Counted from the first letter of the stretch, positions 10,158-19,740 are shown. The stretch: 64,000 nucleotides of DNA from Reyranella massiliensis 521 (GCF_000312425.1 NZ_HE997181.1:964002-1028001), one strand, 5' to 3'. Numbers and translations: made by a program. Notes: generated by a model not told the origin, from the sequence alone.

Positions 10158-11594
10158 ATGACCTATAGCGATGTCTCCCTGATGATCGATGGTGCCTGGA
10201 CGAAGGGTGCCAAGGGCCGGACGATTCCGGTCATCAACCCGGCGACGGAAGAAGTGATCGGCCAGGTGGCGCATGCCGAGAAGAGCGATCTCGACCGCGC
10301 GCTCGCCGCCGCCGAGAAGGGCTTCCAGCAGTGGCGCAAGGTCTCGCCGTTCGATCGCTACAAGATCATGCGCAAGGCCGCCGAGCTGATGCGCCAGCGC
10401 GCCGACGAGATCGCGCCGATCATGACCATGGAGCAGGGCAAGCCGGTGATCGAGGCAAAGGGCGAGACTCTGCTCGCCGCCGACATCATCGAGTGGATGG
10501 CCGAGGAAGGTCGCCGCACCTATGGTCGCATCGTTCCGGCGCGCTTCGAGAACGTATACCAGCTCGTGACGAAGGAGCCGGTCGGCCCGGTCGCCGCCTT
10601 CACGCCGTGGAACTTCCCGATCAACCAGGTGGTGCGCAAGGCCTCGGCCGCGCTGGCTACCGGCTGCTCGATCATCGTCAAGGGTCCGGAAGACACGCCC
10701 GGCTCGTGCGCCCAGCTCATCAAGGCCTTCGTCGATGCCGGCGTGCCGGCGGGCGTCATCCAGCTCGTCTACGGCGTGCCATCGGAGATCAGCGAGTATC
10801 TGATCCCGCATCCGATCATCAAGAAGGTGACCTTCACCGGCTCGACGCCGGTCGGCAAGCAGCTCGCCGCGCTCGCGGGCGCGCACATGAAGCGCGTGAC
10901 CATGGAGCTGGGCGGCCATTCGCCGGCCATCGTGTTCGAGGACGCCGACGTCGACCAGGCAGTAAACATCCTGGGCGCCAACAAGTTCCGCAATGCCGGA
11001 CAGGTCTGCGTCGCGCCGACCCGCTTCCTGGTGCACGAGAAGGTCTATCCGGAGTTCGTCGAGAAGTTCACCGCCTACGCCAAAAACCTGAAAGTCGGCA
11101 ACGGACTCGATGCCGACACGAAGATGGGCCCGCTCGTCGCCGAGCGTCGGCTGCATGCGATCGACGGCTTCGTGAGCGACGCCATCGCCAAGGGCGCCAA
11201 GATCCAGACCGGCGGCCAGCGCAAGGGCAACAAAGGCTACTTCTACGAGCCGACCGTCCTGACCGACGTGCCGCTCGACGCCAAGATCATGAACGACGAA
11301 CCGTTCGGCCCGCTGGCGCCGATCTCGCCGTTCAAGGATTTCGACGGCGTGATGAAGGAAGCCAACCGCCTGCCGTGGGGTCTTGCCGCCTACGCCTACA
11401 CCACGAACAGCAAGACCATGACCAAGGTCGGCGCCGCTTTCGAAAGCGGCATGGTTTCGATCAATCATCATGGTCTTGCCCTGCCGGAAGTGCCGTTTGG
11501 CGGCATGAAGGACTCGGGCTATGGCTCCGAGGGCGGCATCGAGGCGCTCGAGGCCTACCTCAATACCAAGTTCATCAGCCAGCTCGGCATGTAA
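10158..11594 (+). CDS. NAD(P)-dependent aldehyde dehydrogenase, succinate-semialdehyde dehydrogenase-like
   Basis: This 478-residue ALDH superfamily enzyme shows the catalytic Cys in [11 protein letters not shown] and the general-base Glu in MELGGHSP. It has the cofactor motif [11 protein letters not shown] and the N-terminal [10 protein letters not shown]. Length and the C-terminal pattern [15 protein letters not shown] fit the GabD/succinate-semialdehyde dehydrogenase branch, but related aldehydes are possible. GGAGG precedes the ATG. A strong terminator follows 23 bases after the stop. The gene probably shares a transcript with the UraD fusion. Confidence 0.9.
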   Translation: MTYSDVSLMIDGAWTKGAKGRTIPVINPATEEVIGQVAHAEKSDLDRALAAAEKGFQQWRKVSPFDRYKIMRKAAELMRQRADEIAPIMTMEQGKPVIEAKGETLLAADIIEWMAEEGRRTYGRIVPARFENVYQLVTKEPVGPVAAFTPWNFPINQVVRKASAALATGCSIIVKGPEDTPGSCAQLIKAFVDAGVPAGVIQLVYGVPSEISEYLIPHPIIKKVTFTGSTPVGKQLAALAGAHMKRVTMELGGHSPAIVFEDADVDQAVNILGANKFRNAGQVCVAPTRFLVHEKVYPEFVEKFTAYAKNLKVGNGLDADTKMGPLVAERRLHAIDGFVSDAIAKGAKIQTGGQRKGNKGYFYEPTVLTDVPLDAKIMNDEPFGPLAPISPFKDFDGVMKEANRLPWGLAAYAYTTNSKTMTKVGAAFESGMVSINHHGLALPEVPFGGMKDSGYGSEGGIEALEAYLNTKFISQLGM

Positions 11595-11617
11595 GCCCGA
11601 CCGACTTCGACGAAACG

Positions 11618-11657
11618 AAGCCCTCTTCCGAGCGATCGGAGGAGGGCTTTCTTTTTT
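11618..11657 (+). terminator. Rho-independent terminator after the aldehyde dehydrogenase gene
   Basis: A 14-base-pair stem (AAGCCCTCTTCCGA pairing with TCGGAGGAGGGCTT, one G-U pair) closes a GCGA tetraloop and is followed by TTTCTTTTTT. This is a textbook intrinsic terminator. Confidence 0.92.
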
Positions 11658-11754
11658 GCGAAACTCCTCGCCCTTCGGAACGATGGACAATCGGCCGCTC
11701 GCCTTTCTCGCGTTGCGACCTATACCGGAGCCGTCTTCCTGGGGGTGTAGATTG

Positions 11755-12729
11755 ATGAAGCGCAGAGATCTCTTGGCCGGCCTCGCCGGCGTTCCATTTG
11801 TGGCCGGCCTCGGCGCAACGGCGGCAGGGCAGGACGCCTATCCCAACCGGCTGGTGAAGATTCTGGTGCCGTTCGGGCCGGGCGGCTCGACCGACATCAT
11901 CTCGCGTCTGATCGGCAAGCAGCTCGAGGCCATGACGGGCAAGCCGTTCGTCATCGAGAACAAGCCCGGCGCGACCGGCATGATCGGTACCACGCAGGTC
12001 AAGAACGCGCCGGCCGACGGCTATACGATCCTGCTCGGCTCGACCAGCACGCTGGGCGCCAATCCCAGCCTCTACAAGACAATGACCTACGATCCGTCGG
12101 ACTTCACGACGGTCGCCGTCAACGGGACCACCGGCAACTTCATGCTGGTGAAGCCCGATGCGCCGTACAAGACGGTGAAAGAGTTCGTCGAGTACGCCAA
12201 GAAGCAGCCCAAGCCGCTTTTCTCCGGCTACGGCAATGCCTCGTCGCGCGTCCCTGCGGCGCTCTTCGAGGTCACGACAGGCGTGAAATTCGAGGAAGTC
12301 GCCTATCGTGACGCTGTCGCATCGATCCAGGATCTCAACGCGGGCCGTGTCGACTGCGTGTTCCCCGATCAGGTGGTGGGCGAGAGCTATGTCCGCTCTG
12401 GTTATGTGCGCGCGCTGGCCGTCACTTCGAAGGATCGTTCGCCGCTCTTCCCCGACGTTCCTGCGATCGCCGAAACCTTTCCGAGCTACGTGATCATTGC
12501 CTACTCGTGCTTCTCCGTGCGCAAGGAGACGCCCGACGACATCAAGAAGAAACTGAACCGCCTGATCATGGATGCGATCTACGAGCCGGCGATTCTGGAA
12601 CGTGTGAAGAAACTCGGCTTCACCCCGCCGCCTAAGGACTGGACCATCGAACAGTGCGATGCCTTCGTAGCCAAAGAGCGCGAGGATTGGACCAAGTACA
12701 TCAAGCTCGCAAAGATCGAACCGCAGTAA
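11755..12729 (+). CDS. Tripartite tricarboxylate transporter (Bug family) substrate-binding protein
   Basis: This 324-residue protein begins MKRRDLLAGLAGVPFVAG, a signal with a twin-arginine-like n-region, and continues YPNRLVKILVPFGPGGSTDI, the hallmark start of mature Bug (BctC/TctC) receptors. GATGMIGTTQVKNAPADGY and the Asp-rich ligand loop fit the family, and the length is standard. No TctA or TctB membrane genes are adjacent, so it is an orphan receptor here. The start at 11755 gives the signal peptide. The usual ligands are carboxylates; the actual one is unknown. Confidence 0.9.
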   Translation: MKRRDLLAGLAGVPFVAGLGATAAGQDAYPNRLVKILVPFGPGGSTDIISRLIGKQLEAMTGKPFVIENKPGATGMIGTTQVKNAPADGYTILLGSTSTLGANPSLYKTMTYDPSDFTTVAVNGTTGNFMLVKPDAPYKTVKEFVEYAKKQPKPLFSGYGNASSRVPAALFEVTTGVKFEEVAYRDAVASIQDLNAGRVDCVFPDQVVGESYVRSGYVRALAVTSKDRSPLFPDVPAIAETFPSYVIIAYSCFSVRKETPDDIKKKLNRLIMDAIYEPAILERVKKLGFTPPPKDWTIEQCDAFVAKEREDWTKYIKLAKIEPQ

Positions 12730-12790
12730 ACTTTCTCGCGTATATCGCGCGGATTGAAGAGATCCGCCAGGCGGACTAGCCTTCATCCAG

Positions 12791-12830
12791 GCCTGCAGCA
12801 CCGACGACCCGAATACGGGCGGCTGCAGGC
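12791..12830 (+). other. Nested inverted repeat immediately upstream of dctQ
   Basis: GCCTGCAGC and GCTGCAGGC form a perfect 9-base outer stem. Inside it CCCG-AATA-CGGG forms a second small hairpin. The structure ends directly before the AGGGGAGGAG ribosome-binding site of the TRAP small permease gene. It could end the upstream Bug transcript, without a U-tract, or be a 5'-leader control element. Confidence 0.45.
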
Positions 12831-12843
12831 AGGGGAGGAGAGC

Positions 12844-13467
12844 ATGCCGGGAGACGGGACGACCGCCTTGGCGGTAGCGCACCGTTATTGGTCGCGGCTC
12901 GAAGACGGGATGAACCTGATCGCCGCTGCGGCGATCTTTTTCCTGATGTTTGTCGGTGTCTTCCAGATCGTCGGACGCACCGCCTTCAACACCGCCATCT
13001 ACGGCTATATCGACTACATGGAGCAGGCGAGCGCGTTGTTCGCCTTCCTGGGCATCTCCTATGCCCAGCGCGTCGGCGCCCATATCCGCATGGACCTGCT
13101 GCTGCGCGGCTTCTCGCTGCGCTTCCTCTGGTCGATGGAGCTGTTCGCGGTCCTCGTGGCGATGCTGGCCATCACCACCCTGGTCGACTCGACCTGGCAG
13201 AACTTCCTGCGCGCCTACCAGCTCGGCGACTCCACGATCGACATCAAGCTGCCGGTCTGGCCGACCAAGCTGCTGGTACCCCTCGTACTGGCGGTCCTCT
13301 GGGTACGGCTTGCCCTGCAGGCCGCCGACTACGCCCGCCTGATCCGCCATCCTAATGCCCAGCCGATCGCCGTGCCGGTTATCGAGACCATCGAGGTGCA
13401 GGCGCAGAACGAGATCCAGGAAGCGCTGGGCCGGGAAGAGAAAACGACAGGGGAGAAGCGGCCATGA
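12844..13467 (+). CDS. dctQ: TRAP transporter small permease (DctQ)
   Basis: This 207-residue protein has four hydrophobic helices and the DctQ-type stretch YMEQASALFAFLGISYAQR followed by HIRMDLL. It is a membrane adaptor of tripartite ATP-independent periplasmic transporters. The ATG at 12844 has a strong GGGGAGGAG site in front. Its stop overlaps the start of dctM by four bases. The C-terminal 30 residues are charged and cytoplasmic. Confidence 0.9.
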   Translation: MPGDGTTALAVAHRYWSRLEDGMNLIAAAAIFFLMFVGVFQIVGRTAFNTAIYGYIDYMEQASALFAFLGISYAQRVGAHIRMDLLLRGFSLRFLWSMELFAVLVAMLAITTLVDSTWQNFLRAYQLGDSTIDIKLPVWPTKLLVPLVLAVLWVRLALQAADYARLIRHPNAQPIAVPVIETIEVQAQNEIQEALGREEKTTGEKRP

Positions 13468-14768
13468 CCATCGAACCGCTGACCCTCGGGATTATTGGCT
13501 GTGCTTTGCTGATCGCTCTCTGCGTGGTGGGCGTGCGCATTGCCTTCGCCGCAGCCGCCGTCGGTGCCTTTGGGCTCGCCGTCCTGACGGGCTTCGGCCC
13601 CGGCCTGCGTACCGCCGGCGTCGTGCCGCATGCCTCGGTCGTGAACTACACGCTGAGCGTCCTGCCGATGTTCATCCTGATCGGTTACCTCGCCTACTAT
13701 GCCGGCATCACGCAGGCGGCCTTCGAGGCGGCGCGCCGCTGGCTGGGCTGGCTGCCCGGCGGCCTGGCCATTGCCACGGTCTATGCCGTCGCAGGCTTCT
13801 CCGCCGTCTCGGGCGCCAACACCGCTGCAGCCGCGGTGTTCGCCAAGGTCGCCATCCCCGAGATGCTGAAGGCGGGCTACAACAAGCGGCTGGCCGCCGG
13901 TGTCGTCGCGGCAGGGGCCACGCTCGACTCGCTGATCCCGCCCAGTGCGCTCCTGGTCGTCTACGGCATCATCACCGAACAGTCGGTCGGCAAGCTACTC
14001 GTCGCGGGCTTCGCGCCCGGGATCTTCTCGGCCTTCGTCTACACCGCGATCATTCTCGTCATGTGCTGGCGCAATCCGAGCTATGGCCAGCCGATTCGCG
14101 GCTACACCTGGCCGCAACGCTTCAAGTCTCTGCCCGGCACGCTTCCCATCGTGCTGGTGATCGCCATCATCTTCTATTCGATGCTGTTTGGCTGGGCGAC
14201 GCCCACCGAAGCGGGCGCATTGGGCGCCCTTTGCGTCTTCGTCATCGCGCTGATGAACGGCATGAAATGGCCGGAGCTGAAGGGCGCGCTGCTCGAGACG
14301 GCGCGGCTCACCGCGGTGATCTTCACCGTCGTCTGGGGTGTCCTGATCTTCGTGCGCTTCCTGGGCTTCGCGGGACTGCCGGAGCAGCTCGCGAGCTGGG
14401 TCACCAGCCTCGACGTGCCCCCACTGGTGATCCTGCTCGCGATCTACGCGATCTATCTGATCCTCGGTACCATCCTGGAGGGCGTCGGCATGTTCCTGCT
14501 GACGCTCCCGGTCGTGTTCCCCGTCGTCGAGGCACTGGGCTACGATCCGATCTGGTTCGGCATCATCCTGGTGAAGCTGAATGGAATCGCAACGCTATCG
14601 CCGCCGGTCGGCCTCGTCGTCTTCGTCGTGAACGGCGTGCGGCCGGACATTTCGGTCGCCGACATCTTCCGCGGGATCTGGCCCTTCATCATTGCCGACG
14701 TCATTACCATCGGCTGTCTGACGGCCTTTCCCGAGATCGTCACCTTCATTCTGGAAGCGGCAGGCTGA
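13464..14768 (+). CDS. dctM: TRAP transporter large permease (DctM)
   Basis: This 434-residue protein of about twelve hydrophobic segments carries DctM features: VSGANTAAAAVFAKVAIPEM, then DSLIPPSALLVVYGIITEQS and LNGIATLSPPVGLVVFVVNG. It is the ion-driven transport channel that works with DctQ and a periplasmic DctP. The matching dctP gene lies tail to tail just downstream on the other strand. Confidence 0.93.
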   Translation: MTIEPLTLGIIGCALLIALCVVGVRIAFAAAAVGAFGLAVLTGFGPGLRTAGVVPHASVVNYTLSVLPMFILIGYLAYYAGITQAAFEAARRWLGWLPGGLAIATVYAVAGFSAVSGANTAAAAVFAKVAIPEMLKAGYNKRLAAGVVAAGATLDSLIPPSALLVVYGIITEQSVGKLLVAGFAPGIFSAFVYTAIILVMCWRNPSYGQPIRGYTWPQRFKSLPGTLPIVLVIAIIFYSMLFGWATPTEAGALGALCVFVIALMNGMKWPELKGALLETARLTAVIFTVVWGVLIFVRFLGFAGLPEQLASWVTSLDVPPLVILLAIYAIYLILGTILEGVGMFLLTLPVVFPVVEALGYDPIWFGIILVKLNGIATLSPPVGLVVFVVNGVRPDISVADIFRGIWPFIIADVITIGCLTAFPEIVTFILEAAG

Positions 14769-14772
14769 CCGG

Positions 14773-15822
14773 CTACGACTTCGGTTTGACCCCGGCCTGC
14801 TTCAGCAGGAAATTGAGCAGCTCTCGGCCGGGGATGCCCTGGGCTTCGCGTTTCACGACCCATTCCTCCCAGACCGGCTCCGCGCCGGCCTTGCGGAACG
14901 CAGTCAACTCGTCCGGCGAGAACTTGAGGAAGGCGAGCTTCTTCTTGAACAGCGGGATGTTCTTCGCGTCGGACTCGGCGTAGGCCTTCTTGACCGCCGC
15001 ATGGCCCAGCTCACGTGCCTCCTCCAGCAGTGCCTTGTATTGCGGCGGCAACTCGGCATAGCGGTCGACATGAATCAGGGTCGGGCAACCGACCGAGCCC
15101 AGCATCATGTTCTCGGTGAACCACTTGCCGACCTCGTAGGTCCGGTACGACTGGTGCGCGTAGGTCGACGGGAAGGCAGCGGCATCGACCGTGCCACGTT
15201 CGAGCGACGTGTAGACTTCCGTCGCATCGACCGATGTCGGGACCGCGCCGAGCTTGCGCATGGCTTCGCCTATGCCGGCCAGCGCGCGTACGCGCATGCC
15301 CTTGAAGTCCTCGACGCTCTTGGGGGCCTTTCCGCGGCCCACGAACTCGTTGTTGGGCAGCAGGGCCGACATGTAGGGGATAGCGTTCCAGCCCGCGAAC
15401 TCCTTCAGCACCAGCGGGTGCTTGTGGAAGGCATTGTGAACCTTTTCCTGCACCGTCGTGTCGGGAATCGGCAGGAAGGGAAGATCCAGCGCCGAGTAGA
15501 CCGGCAGCTTTTCCGGATGATACGAGGCGCAGATGTTGGTGGCCTCCAGACTGCCGACCTTCAGGAGATCCAGCAGTTCCTTCGGGTTGCCGAAGCTTTC
15601 GTAGCCGATCTGGATCTTGAACTTTCCGCCGGTGCGCTCGTCGAGGAACCTGCGCAACGTCTCGACATTCTGTGTGGCGGCGCGCGGCTTGCCCCATGCC
15701 CCCAGCTTCCATCTCACTTCCGGCCCATCGACGATCTTCGCCTGGGCGAACGCATTACCCGACAACGCAACTACGCTGGCTGCCACGACGGCAGCGATGG
15801 TCATGCCCTTGAGACGATGCAT
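14773..15822 (-). CDS. TRAP transporter substrate-binding protein (DctP family)
   Basis: This 349-residue protein has a Sec signal (MHRLKGMTIAAVVAASVVAL, ending near NAFAQA). Family features include VGSLEATNICASYHPEKLPV and GMRVRALAGIGEAMRKLGA, and the region FPSTYAHQSYRTYEVGKWFT has the substrate-binding layout. GGGAGG precedes the ATG. The stop lies four bases from the dctM stop, convergent, whereas TRAP genes usually run in one direction. DctP would still be the natural partner of the adjacent DctQM. Confidence 0.87.
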   Translation of the reverse strand: MHRLKGMTIAAVVAASVVALSGNAFAQAKIVDGPEVRWKLGAWGKPRAATQNVETLRRFLDERTGGKFKIQIGYESFGNPKELLDLLKVGSLEATNICASYHPEKLPVYSALDLPFLPIPDTTVQEKVHNAFHKHPLVLKEFAGWNAIPYMSALLPNNEFVGRGKAPKSVEDFKGMRVRALAGIGEAMRKLGAVPTSVDATEVYTSLERGTVDAAAFPSTYAHQSYRTYEVGKWFTENMMLGSVGCPTLIHVDRYAELPPQYKALLEEARELGHAAVKKAYAESDAKNIPLFKKKLAFLKFSPDELTAFRKAGAEPVWEEWVVKREAQGIPGRELLNFLLKQAGVKPKS

Positions 15823-15968
15823 GGGTGCCTCCCGATGTTTCCTCCAGATCTTCTTCTTGTGTCTGATCGCCTCCGCGACCGACGCGAAAAGCCTACTCCA
15901 TCGGCAGTCGGGGCGGTAGCGACGGCTCGGCCGTGTCGCTAATCTGCCGGCGGCATGGGTGGGAAAGC

Positions 15969-16952
15969 ATGAACTGGATTTCGCGGCGCGCCACGCTGAC
16001 CTCCCTGGCGGCGGCGGGCATTGGCGCGGCAGCAGGGAGCGCGCGCGGTGCGGGTTGGCCGACGCGGCCTGTTTCGTGGATTGTGCCGTTTCCGCCCGGC
16101 GGCGGTTCGGACATGTTCGCCCGTCCTGTCGCCGCGCATGTCGGCGATCGTCTCGGCCAGCCGATGGTGATCGACAGCCGGCCCGGCGCCGGTGGCACGA
16201 TCGGCGCGGCCATCGCGGCGCGAGCCGCACCCGACGGCTACACGCTGTTGGTGGGCGATACCGGCCTCATCTACGCGCCGTCCGTCTATCCGAAGGCCGG
16301 CTTCGATTTCATGCGCGATTTTGCGCCGGTCGCTGCCTTCGCGCGTGTGCCCTACGTCCTGGTGATCAATCCCGCGCGCCTCGATGTCCGGGATCTCGTG
16401 GGCCTCATCTCGGCCGCCAAGGCGAAGCCGGGATCGATCGACGTCGGTTCGACGGGCCTCGGTACCATCACCCACCTCGCCATCGGGCTGTTCGAGGATC
16501 GCGCCGGAATCGAGCTGAACCACGTGCCGTATCGCGGCGGCGCGCCGATGCTGCAGGACCTGCTGACCGGCCAGATCGCGGCTGCCTTCGTGCTGCTCAG
16601 TCCGGCGGCGGAGTACGTGACCTCGGGCAGGCTGCGCGCGCTTGCGATCGCCAATCGCCGCCGCGACGCCTTGCTGCCGGGCGTGCCCACCATGCACGAG
16701 GCAGGCCTTGCCGAGTTCCGGATGACGACCTGGTTCGGTCTGTTCGCGCCGCGGCGGACGCCGGACGAGATCCTCGACCGATTGCATGGTGCGGTACAGG
16801 CCGCACTCGTCAGCGACAACGTCCGACGCCTGTGGCTGGCACAGGGCGCGCGTGTCGAACTGGAAAGCCGGGCCGCGTTCGCCGATTTCATTCGGCGCGA
16901 GAGCGTGCGGTGGAACCGCATCGCCAAGGCCGCCAACATCGAGATGGAGTAG
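15969..16952 (+). CDS. Second tripartite tricarboxylate transporter (Bug family) substrate-binding protein
   Basis: This 327-residue secreted protein has the signal MNWISRRATLTSLAAAGIGA and the mature start WPTRPVSWIVPFPPGGGSDM. RPGAGGTIGAAIAARAAPDG and the family ligand loop are present. It is clearly related to the Bug protein at 11.8-12.7 kb but diverged. It has no TctAB partner in the window and is divergent from dctP across about 150 bases. The start chosen gives a standard signal peptide; an upstream extension in the same frame adds twelve residues without a better ribosome site. Confidence 0.88.
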   Translation: MNWISRRATLTSLAAAGIGAAAGSARGAGWPTRPVSWIVPFPPGGGSDMFARPVAAHVGDRLGQPMVIDSRPGAGGTIGAAIAARAAPDGYTLLVGDTGLIYAPSVYPKAGFDFMRDFAPVAAFARVPYVLVINPARLDVRDLVGLISAAKAKPGSIDVGSTGLGTITHLAIGLFEDRAGIELNHVPYRGGAPMLQDLLTGQIAAAFVLLSPAAEYVTSGRLRALAIANRRRDALLPGVPTMHEAGLAEFRMTTWFGLFAPRRTPDEILDRLHGAVQAALVSDNVRRLWLAQGARVELESRAAFADFIRRESVRWNRIAKAANIEME

Positions 16953-16990
16953 GCGATGAACGTGTCATCGGCCTGCCGGAGGAGCAGGCC

Positions 16991-17737
16991 CTAAGTCTCG
17001 CCGCCGCCGTTCACCTGGATCATCTGGCCGTTGATGTAGGCGCCGCCATCGGCAACCAGCAGCCCGACCACGGAGGCTATCTCCGCCGGCATGCCCATGC
17101 GGCCGAGCGGCACCTTGGCCATCGTTTCCTGGCGATGGTGCATGGATGCCGCGTCGTTCTCGACATCGGCGGCAATGGGGCCCGGCGAGATGGCATTGGT
17201 GGTGATGCCCTTGGGGCCGAATTCCTTGGCCAGCGCCTTGGTGAGCCCCCAGGCGCCGTGCTTGGCCACGGAAACAGGCGCGCGGCCGGCATAGCCGTGG
17301 ATGGCGTTCATTCCGGTGAAATTGACGATGCGGCCCCATTTCTTTGCGATCATGCCGGGCAGGCAGGCTTGCGCCAGCCACACGGCGGCATCGAGATCGA
17401 CCGACAGGACGCGCCGCCAGTCGGCCTCCTGCATTTCAAGGAAGGGCTTGGCCGGCCGCAGGGCCGCGTTGTTCACCAGCACGTCGACCGAGCCGAAGCG
17501 CGCGATGGCTTCGCCAGCGATGCGCCGGCACTCCTTTGGATCGCCGATATCGGCCATTGCAACCATGGCATCGACGCCGCTTGCGGCCGCCTCCTTGGCG
17601 ACACTCTCGCAGGCGGCGCGGTCTTTCGAGCCGTTGATCACCACGTTGAAGCCCGCAGAAGCCAGTTCCAACACACAGGCGCGGCCGATATTGCGGCCGG
17701 CGCCGGTTACCAAGGCAGTTCTCCGCACCGCGGTCAT
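16991..17737 (-). CDS. Short-chain dehydrogenase/reductase family protein with altered active site
   Basis: This 248-residue Rossmann protein has the cofactor motif TGAGRNIGRA (residues 11-20), the NNAA motif at 89-92 and the SDR C-terminus INGQMIQVNGG. The usual YxxxK is VSVAK: Lys159 is present but the Tyr position is Val155. The usual catalytic Ser region reads NFTGMN (Thr141). It is therefore either a non-catalytic or mechanistically divergent SDR. It is divergent from the alpha/beta hydrolase gene, with 39 bases between the starts. Confidence 0.85.
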   Translation of the reverse strand: MTAVRRTALVTGAGRNIGRACVLELASAGFNVVINGSKDRAACESVAKEAAASGVDAMVAMADIGDPKECRRIAGEAIARFGSVDVLVNNAALRPAKPFLEMQEADWRRVLSVDLDAAVWLAQACLPGMIAKKWGRIVNFTGMNAIHGYAGRAPVSVAKHGAWGLTKALAKEFGPKGITTNAISPGPIAADVENDAASMHHRQETMAKVPLGRMGMPAEIASVVGLLVADGGAYINGQMIQVNGGGET

Positions 17738-17776
17738 CTTCTATGCTCTCGCTCCGTTGATCTTCGAGGGCGTTAC

Positions 17777-18562
17777 GTGGAGCAAAGAACGATCCCGCTC
17801 GGCGAACGCCCGGCGCGACTGTGGACTGGCGGTAAGGGCGACGCAATCGTGCTGCTGCATGGCGGCTGGGCGGGCGCCGAAGCCTACTGGTCGACCATCA
17901 CCGACAATCTCGAACGCTCGCATCTCGTCGTCGCGCCGGAATTGCCGGGTATCGGCACCGTCGACGAACCACCGTTGCCGACCTTCGGTGCCTATGCGGG
18001 CTGGCTGGCCGCGCTGCTCGATGCGCTCGGCATCGAACGCGCCGTCATCGTCGGCAACTCCTTAGGTGCGACCGTCGCCTGGCGCTTCGCGGGCCAGTAC
18101 CCAGAACGCTGCCAGTCGCTGGTGATGGTGAATGGCTATCCGCCACCTTCCTATCCGTCCGGCGTGCGCTGGCTGGCCGCCAAGACACCCGTGCGCGCCC
18201 TGGCGCGAGGGAATGTGGCGCAGTTCTACAGCCGTGAGATGCTGGACCTCGCCTTCCACGATCGCGCCAAGGCGCCGGCCGCCATCGCACAGTCGCTGGA
18301 GCGCTTCTCGCGGGCCGACATCGATCGCGTGCTCGACATCATGCTGTCCGGCGAAGCGCCAAGCTCGCCGCCCAAGGCAAGGACCCTCCTGATCTGGGGC
18401 GAGGCCGACCGTTCGCCCGTGTTCGACAAGCAGGGCGCCCGGAAGATGCGGCAATCGCTCGATGAGTCGAAGCTGGTGACGATTCCCGACGCGGGACATC
18501 TGCCGCAGGTCGAGCGCCCGGCGGAGTTTCGCCAGGCGCTGCTCGATTTCCTGAAAGCCTAG
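17777..18562 (+). CDS. Alpha/beta hydrolase
   Basis: This 261-residue protein has the fold's oxyanion motif LLHGGWAGAEAYW, nucleophile elbow VGNSLGATVAW (Ser), the acid in LLIWGEADRSPV and the catalytic His in PDAGHLPQVERP. The long upstream open frame is a shadow of the Bug and SDR genes. The GTG at 17777 sits behind GAGGG and gives a family-like N-terminus (VEQRTIPLGE), so it is the preferred start. The stop overlaps convergently with that of the CoA-transferase gene. Neighbours suggest a role in acid or ester catabolism; the substrate is unknown. Confidence 0.87.
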   Translation: MEQRTIPLGERPARLWTGGKGDAIVLLHGGWAGAEAYWSTITDNLERSHLVVAPELPGIGTVDEPPLPTFGAYAGWLAALLDALGIERAVIVGNSLGATVAWRFAGQYPERCQSLVMVNGYPPPSYPSGVRWLAAKTPVRALARGNVAQFYSREMLDLAFHDRAKAPAAIAQSLERFSRADIDRVLDIMLSGEAPSSPPKARTLLIWGEADRSPVFDKQGARKMRQSLDESKLVTIPDAGHLPQVERPAEFRQALLDFLKA

Positions 18563-19740
18563 ATCACACCGCCGGACTTGAGGGCGGCAATCTTCGCCGG
18601 GTCGTAGCCCAGGCTCGTCAATACCTCGTCGGTATGCTGACCAAGCTCGGGAGTGGGCTTGAGGGCGGCAGGCTGCGGGAAGTCCGACAGGTTGATTGGC
18701 TGGCCGACGACCTTGATGTCGCCGAGCTTCGGATGGTGCACCGGCCGGGCGATGCCGAGATGCTGGACCTGCGGTTCGGCGAAGGTCTTGTCGATCGTGT
18801 TGATCGGCCCGCACGGCACGCCTGCCTTGTTCAGCGCCTCGATCCAGTGAGCCGAGGTGTTGGTCCGGGTCACTTCGCCGATGCGTTCGTTCAGGGCCTT
18901 GCGGTTCTGCGATCGCAGTGTGGGCGTCGCATGTTCTGGATGGTCGATCAGCGCGGCCGCGCCCAGGGCTTCGGCGGCGCGCTTCCACATCTTGTCGCCG
19001 GCCGCGGCGATGTTGATGTAGCCGTCCTGGGTGGGGAATACGCCGGTCGGAATCGACGTCGGATGATCATTGCCGGCCTGCTTGGCGACTTCGCCCTTTA
19101 TCAGCCAGCGCGACGCCTGGAAGTCGAGCATGAAGATCTGCGCTTCGATCAGCGAGGTATGGACCCACTGGCCCTTGCCGGTGCGTTCACGATTGTAGAG
19201 CGCCAGCATGATGGCCTGGGCCAACAACAGGCCGGAGGTGAGATCGGCGATGGGAATGCCGACCCGCATCGGTCCGCGGCCCGGCTCGCCGGTGATCGAC
19301 ATCAGCCCGCCCATGCCTTGGGCGATCTGGTCGACGCCGGGACGTGCCGCATCGGGGCCGCTCTGGCCAAAGCCCGCGATCGAGCCATAGACGATGCGCG
19401 GATTGACCTTCGCCACCGTGTCGTAGTCGACCTTGAGCCGATGCTTCACGTCGGAACGGTAATTCTCGACGATGACATCGGCCTTGGCCGCGAGCTTCAT
19501 GAAGATCGCGTGGCCCTCGGCGCTCTTGAGATTGAGCGTTATCGACTTCTTGTTGCGGTGCAGGTTCTGGAAATCGAAGCCATGCCGCGCGCCGCCCATG
19601 GAGTCGTTCTTCCCATCGGAGGGCGGCTCGATCTTGATCACATGGGCGCCCCAGTCGGCGAGCTGGCGCACCGCCGTGGGGCCCGCGCGATGCGCGGTCA
19701 GGTCGAGGACCGAGAGATGGGAGAGCGGCAGGGCGGTCAC
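18559..19740 (-). CDS. CaiB/BaiF family (class III) CoA-transferase
   Basis: This 393-residue protein matches class III CoA-transferases. It has LSVLDLTAHRAGPTAVRQLA at the N-terminus, then ADVIVENYRSDVKHRL, IVYGSIAGFGQSGPDA and ARPGVDQIAQGMGGLMS. The catalytic Asp of the family lies in the segment around the first helix after the Rossmann core. It starts with GTG at 19740, three bases after the stop of the enoyl-CoA hydratase gene, so the two form an operon. It would activate a carboxylic acid by CoA transfer before hydration or oxidation. Confidence 0.9.
   Translation of the reverse strand: MTALPLSHLSVLDLTAHRAGPTAVRQLADWGAHVIKIEPPSDGKNDSMGGARHGFDFQNLHRNKKSITLNLKSAEGHAIFMKLAAKADVIVENYRSDVKHRLKVDYDTVAKVNPRIVYGSIAGFGQSGPDAARPGVDQIAQGMGGLMSITGEPGRGPMRVGIPIADLTSGLLLAQAIMLALYNRERTGKGQWVHTSLIEAQIFMLDFQASRWLIKGEVAKQAGNDHPTSIPTGVFPTQDGYINIAAAGDKMWKRAAEALGAAALIDHPEHATPTLRSQNRKALNERIGEVTRTNTSAHWIEALNKAGVPCGPINTIDKTFAEPQVQHLGIARPVHHPKLGDIKVVGQPINLSDFPQPAALKPTPELGQHTDEVLTSLGYDPAKIAALKSGGVI

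Noticed and set aside
15959..17776. Upstream part of an 867-residue plus-strand open frame
   Set aside because: Only the part from 17777 is an alpha/beta hydrolase; the upstream part overlaps the Bug and SDR genes in other frames.
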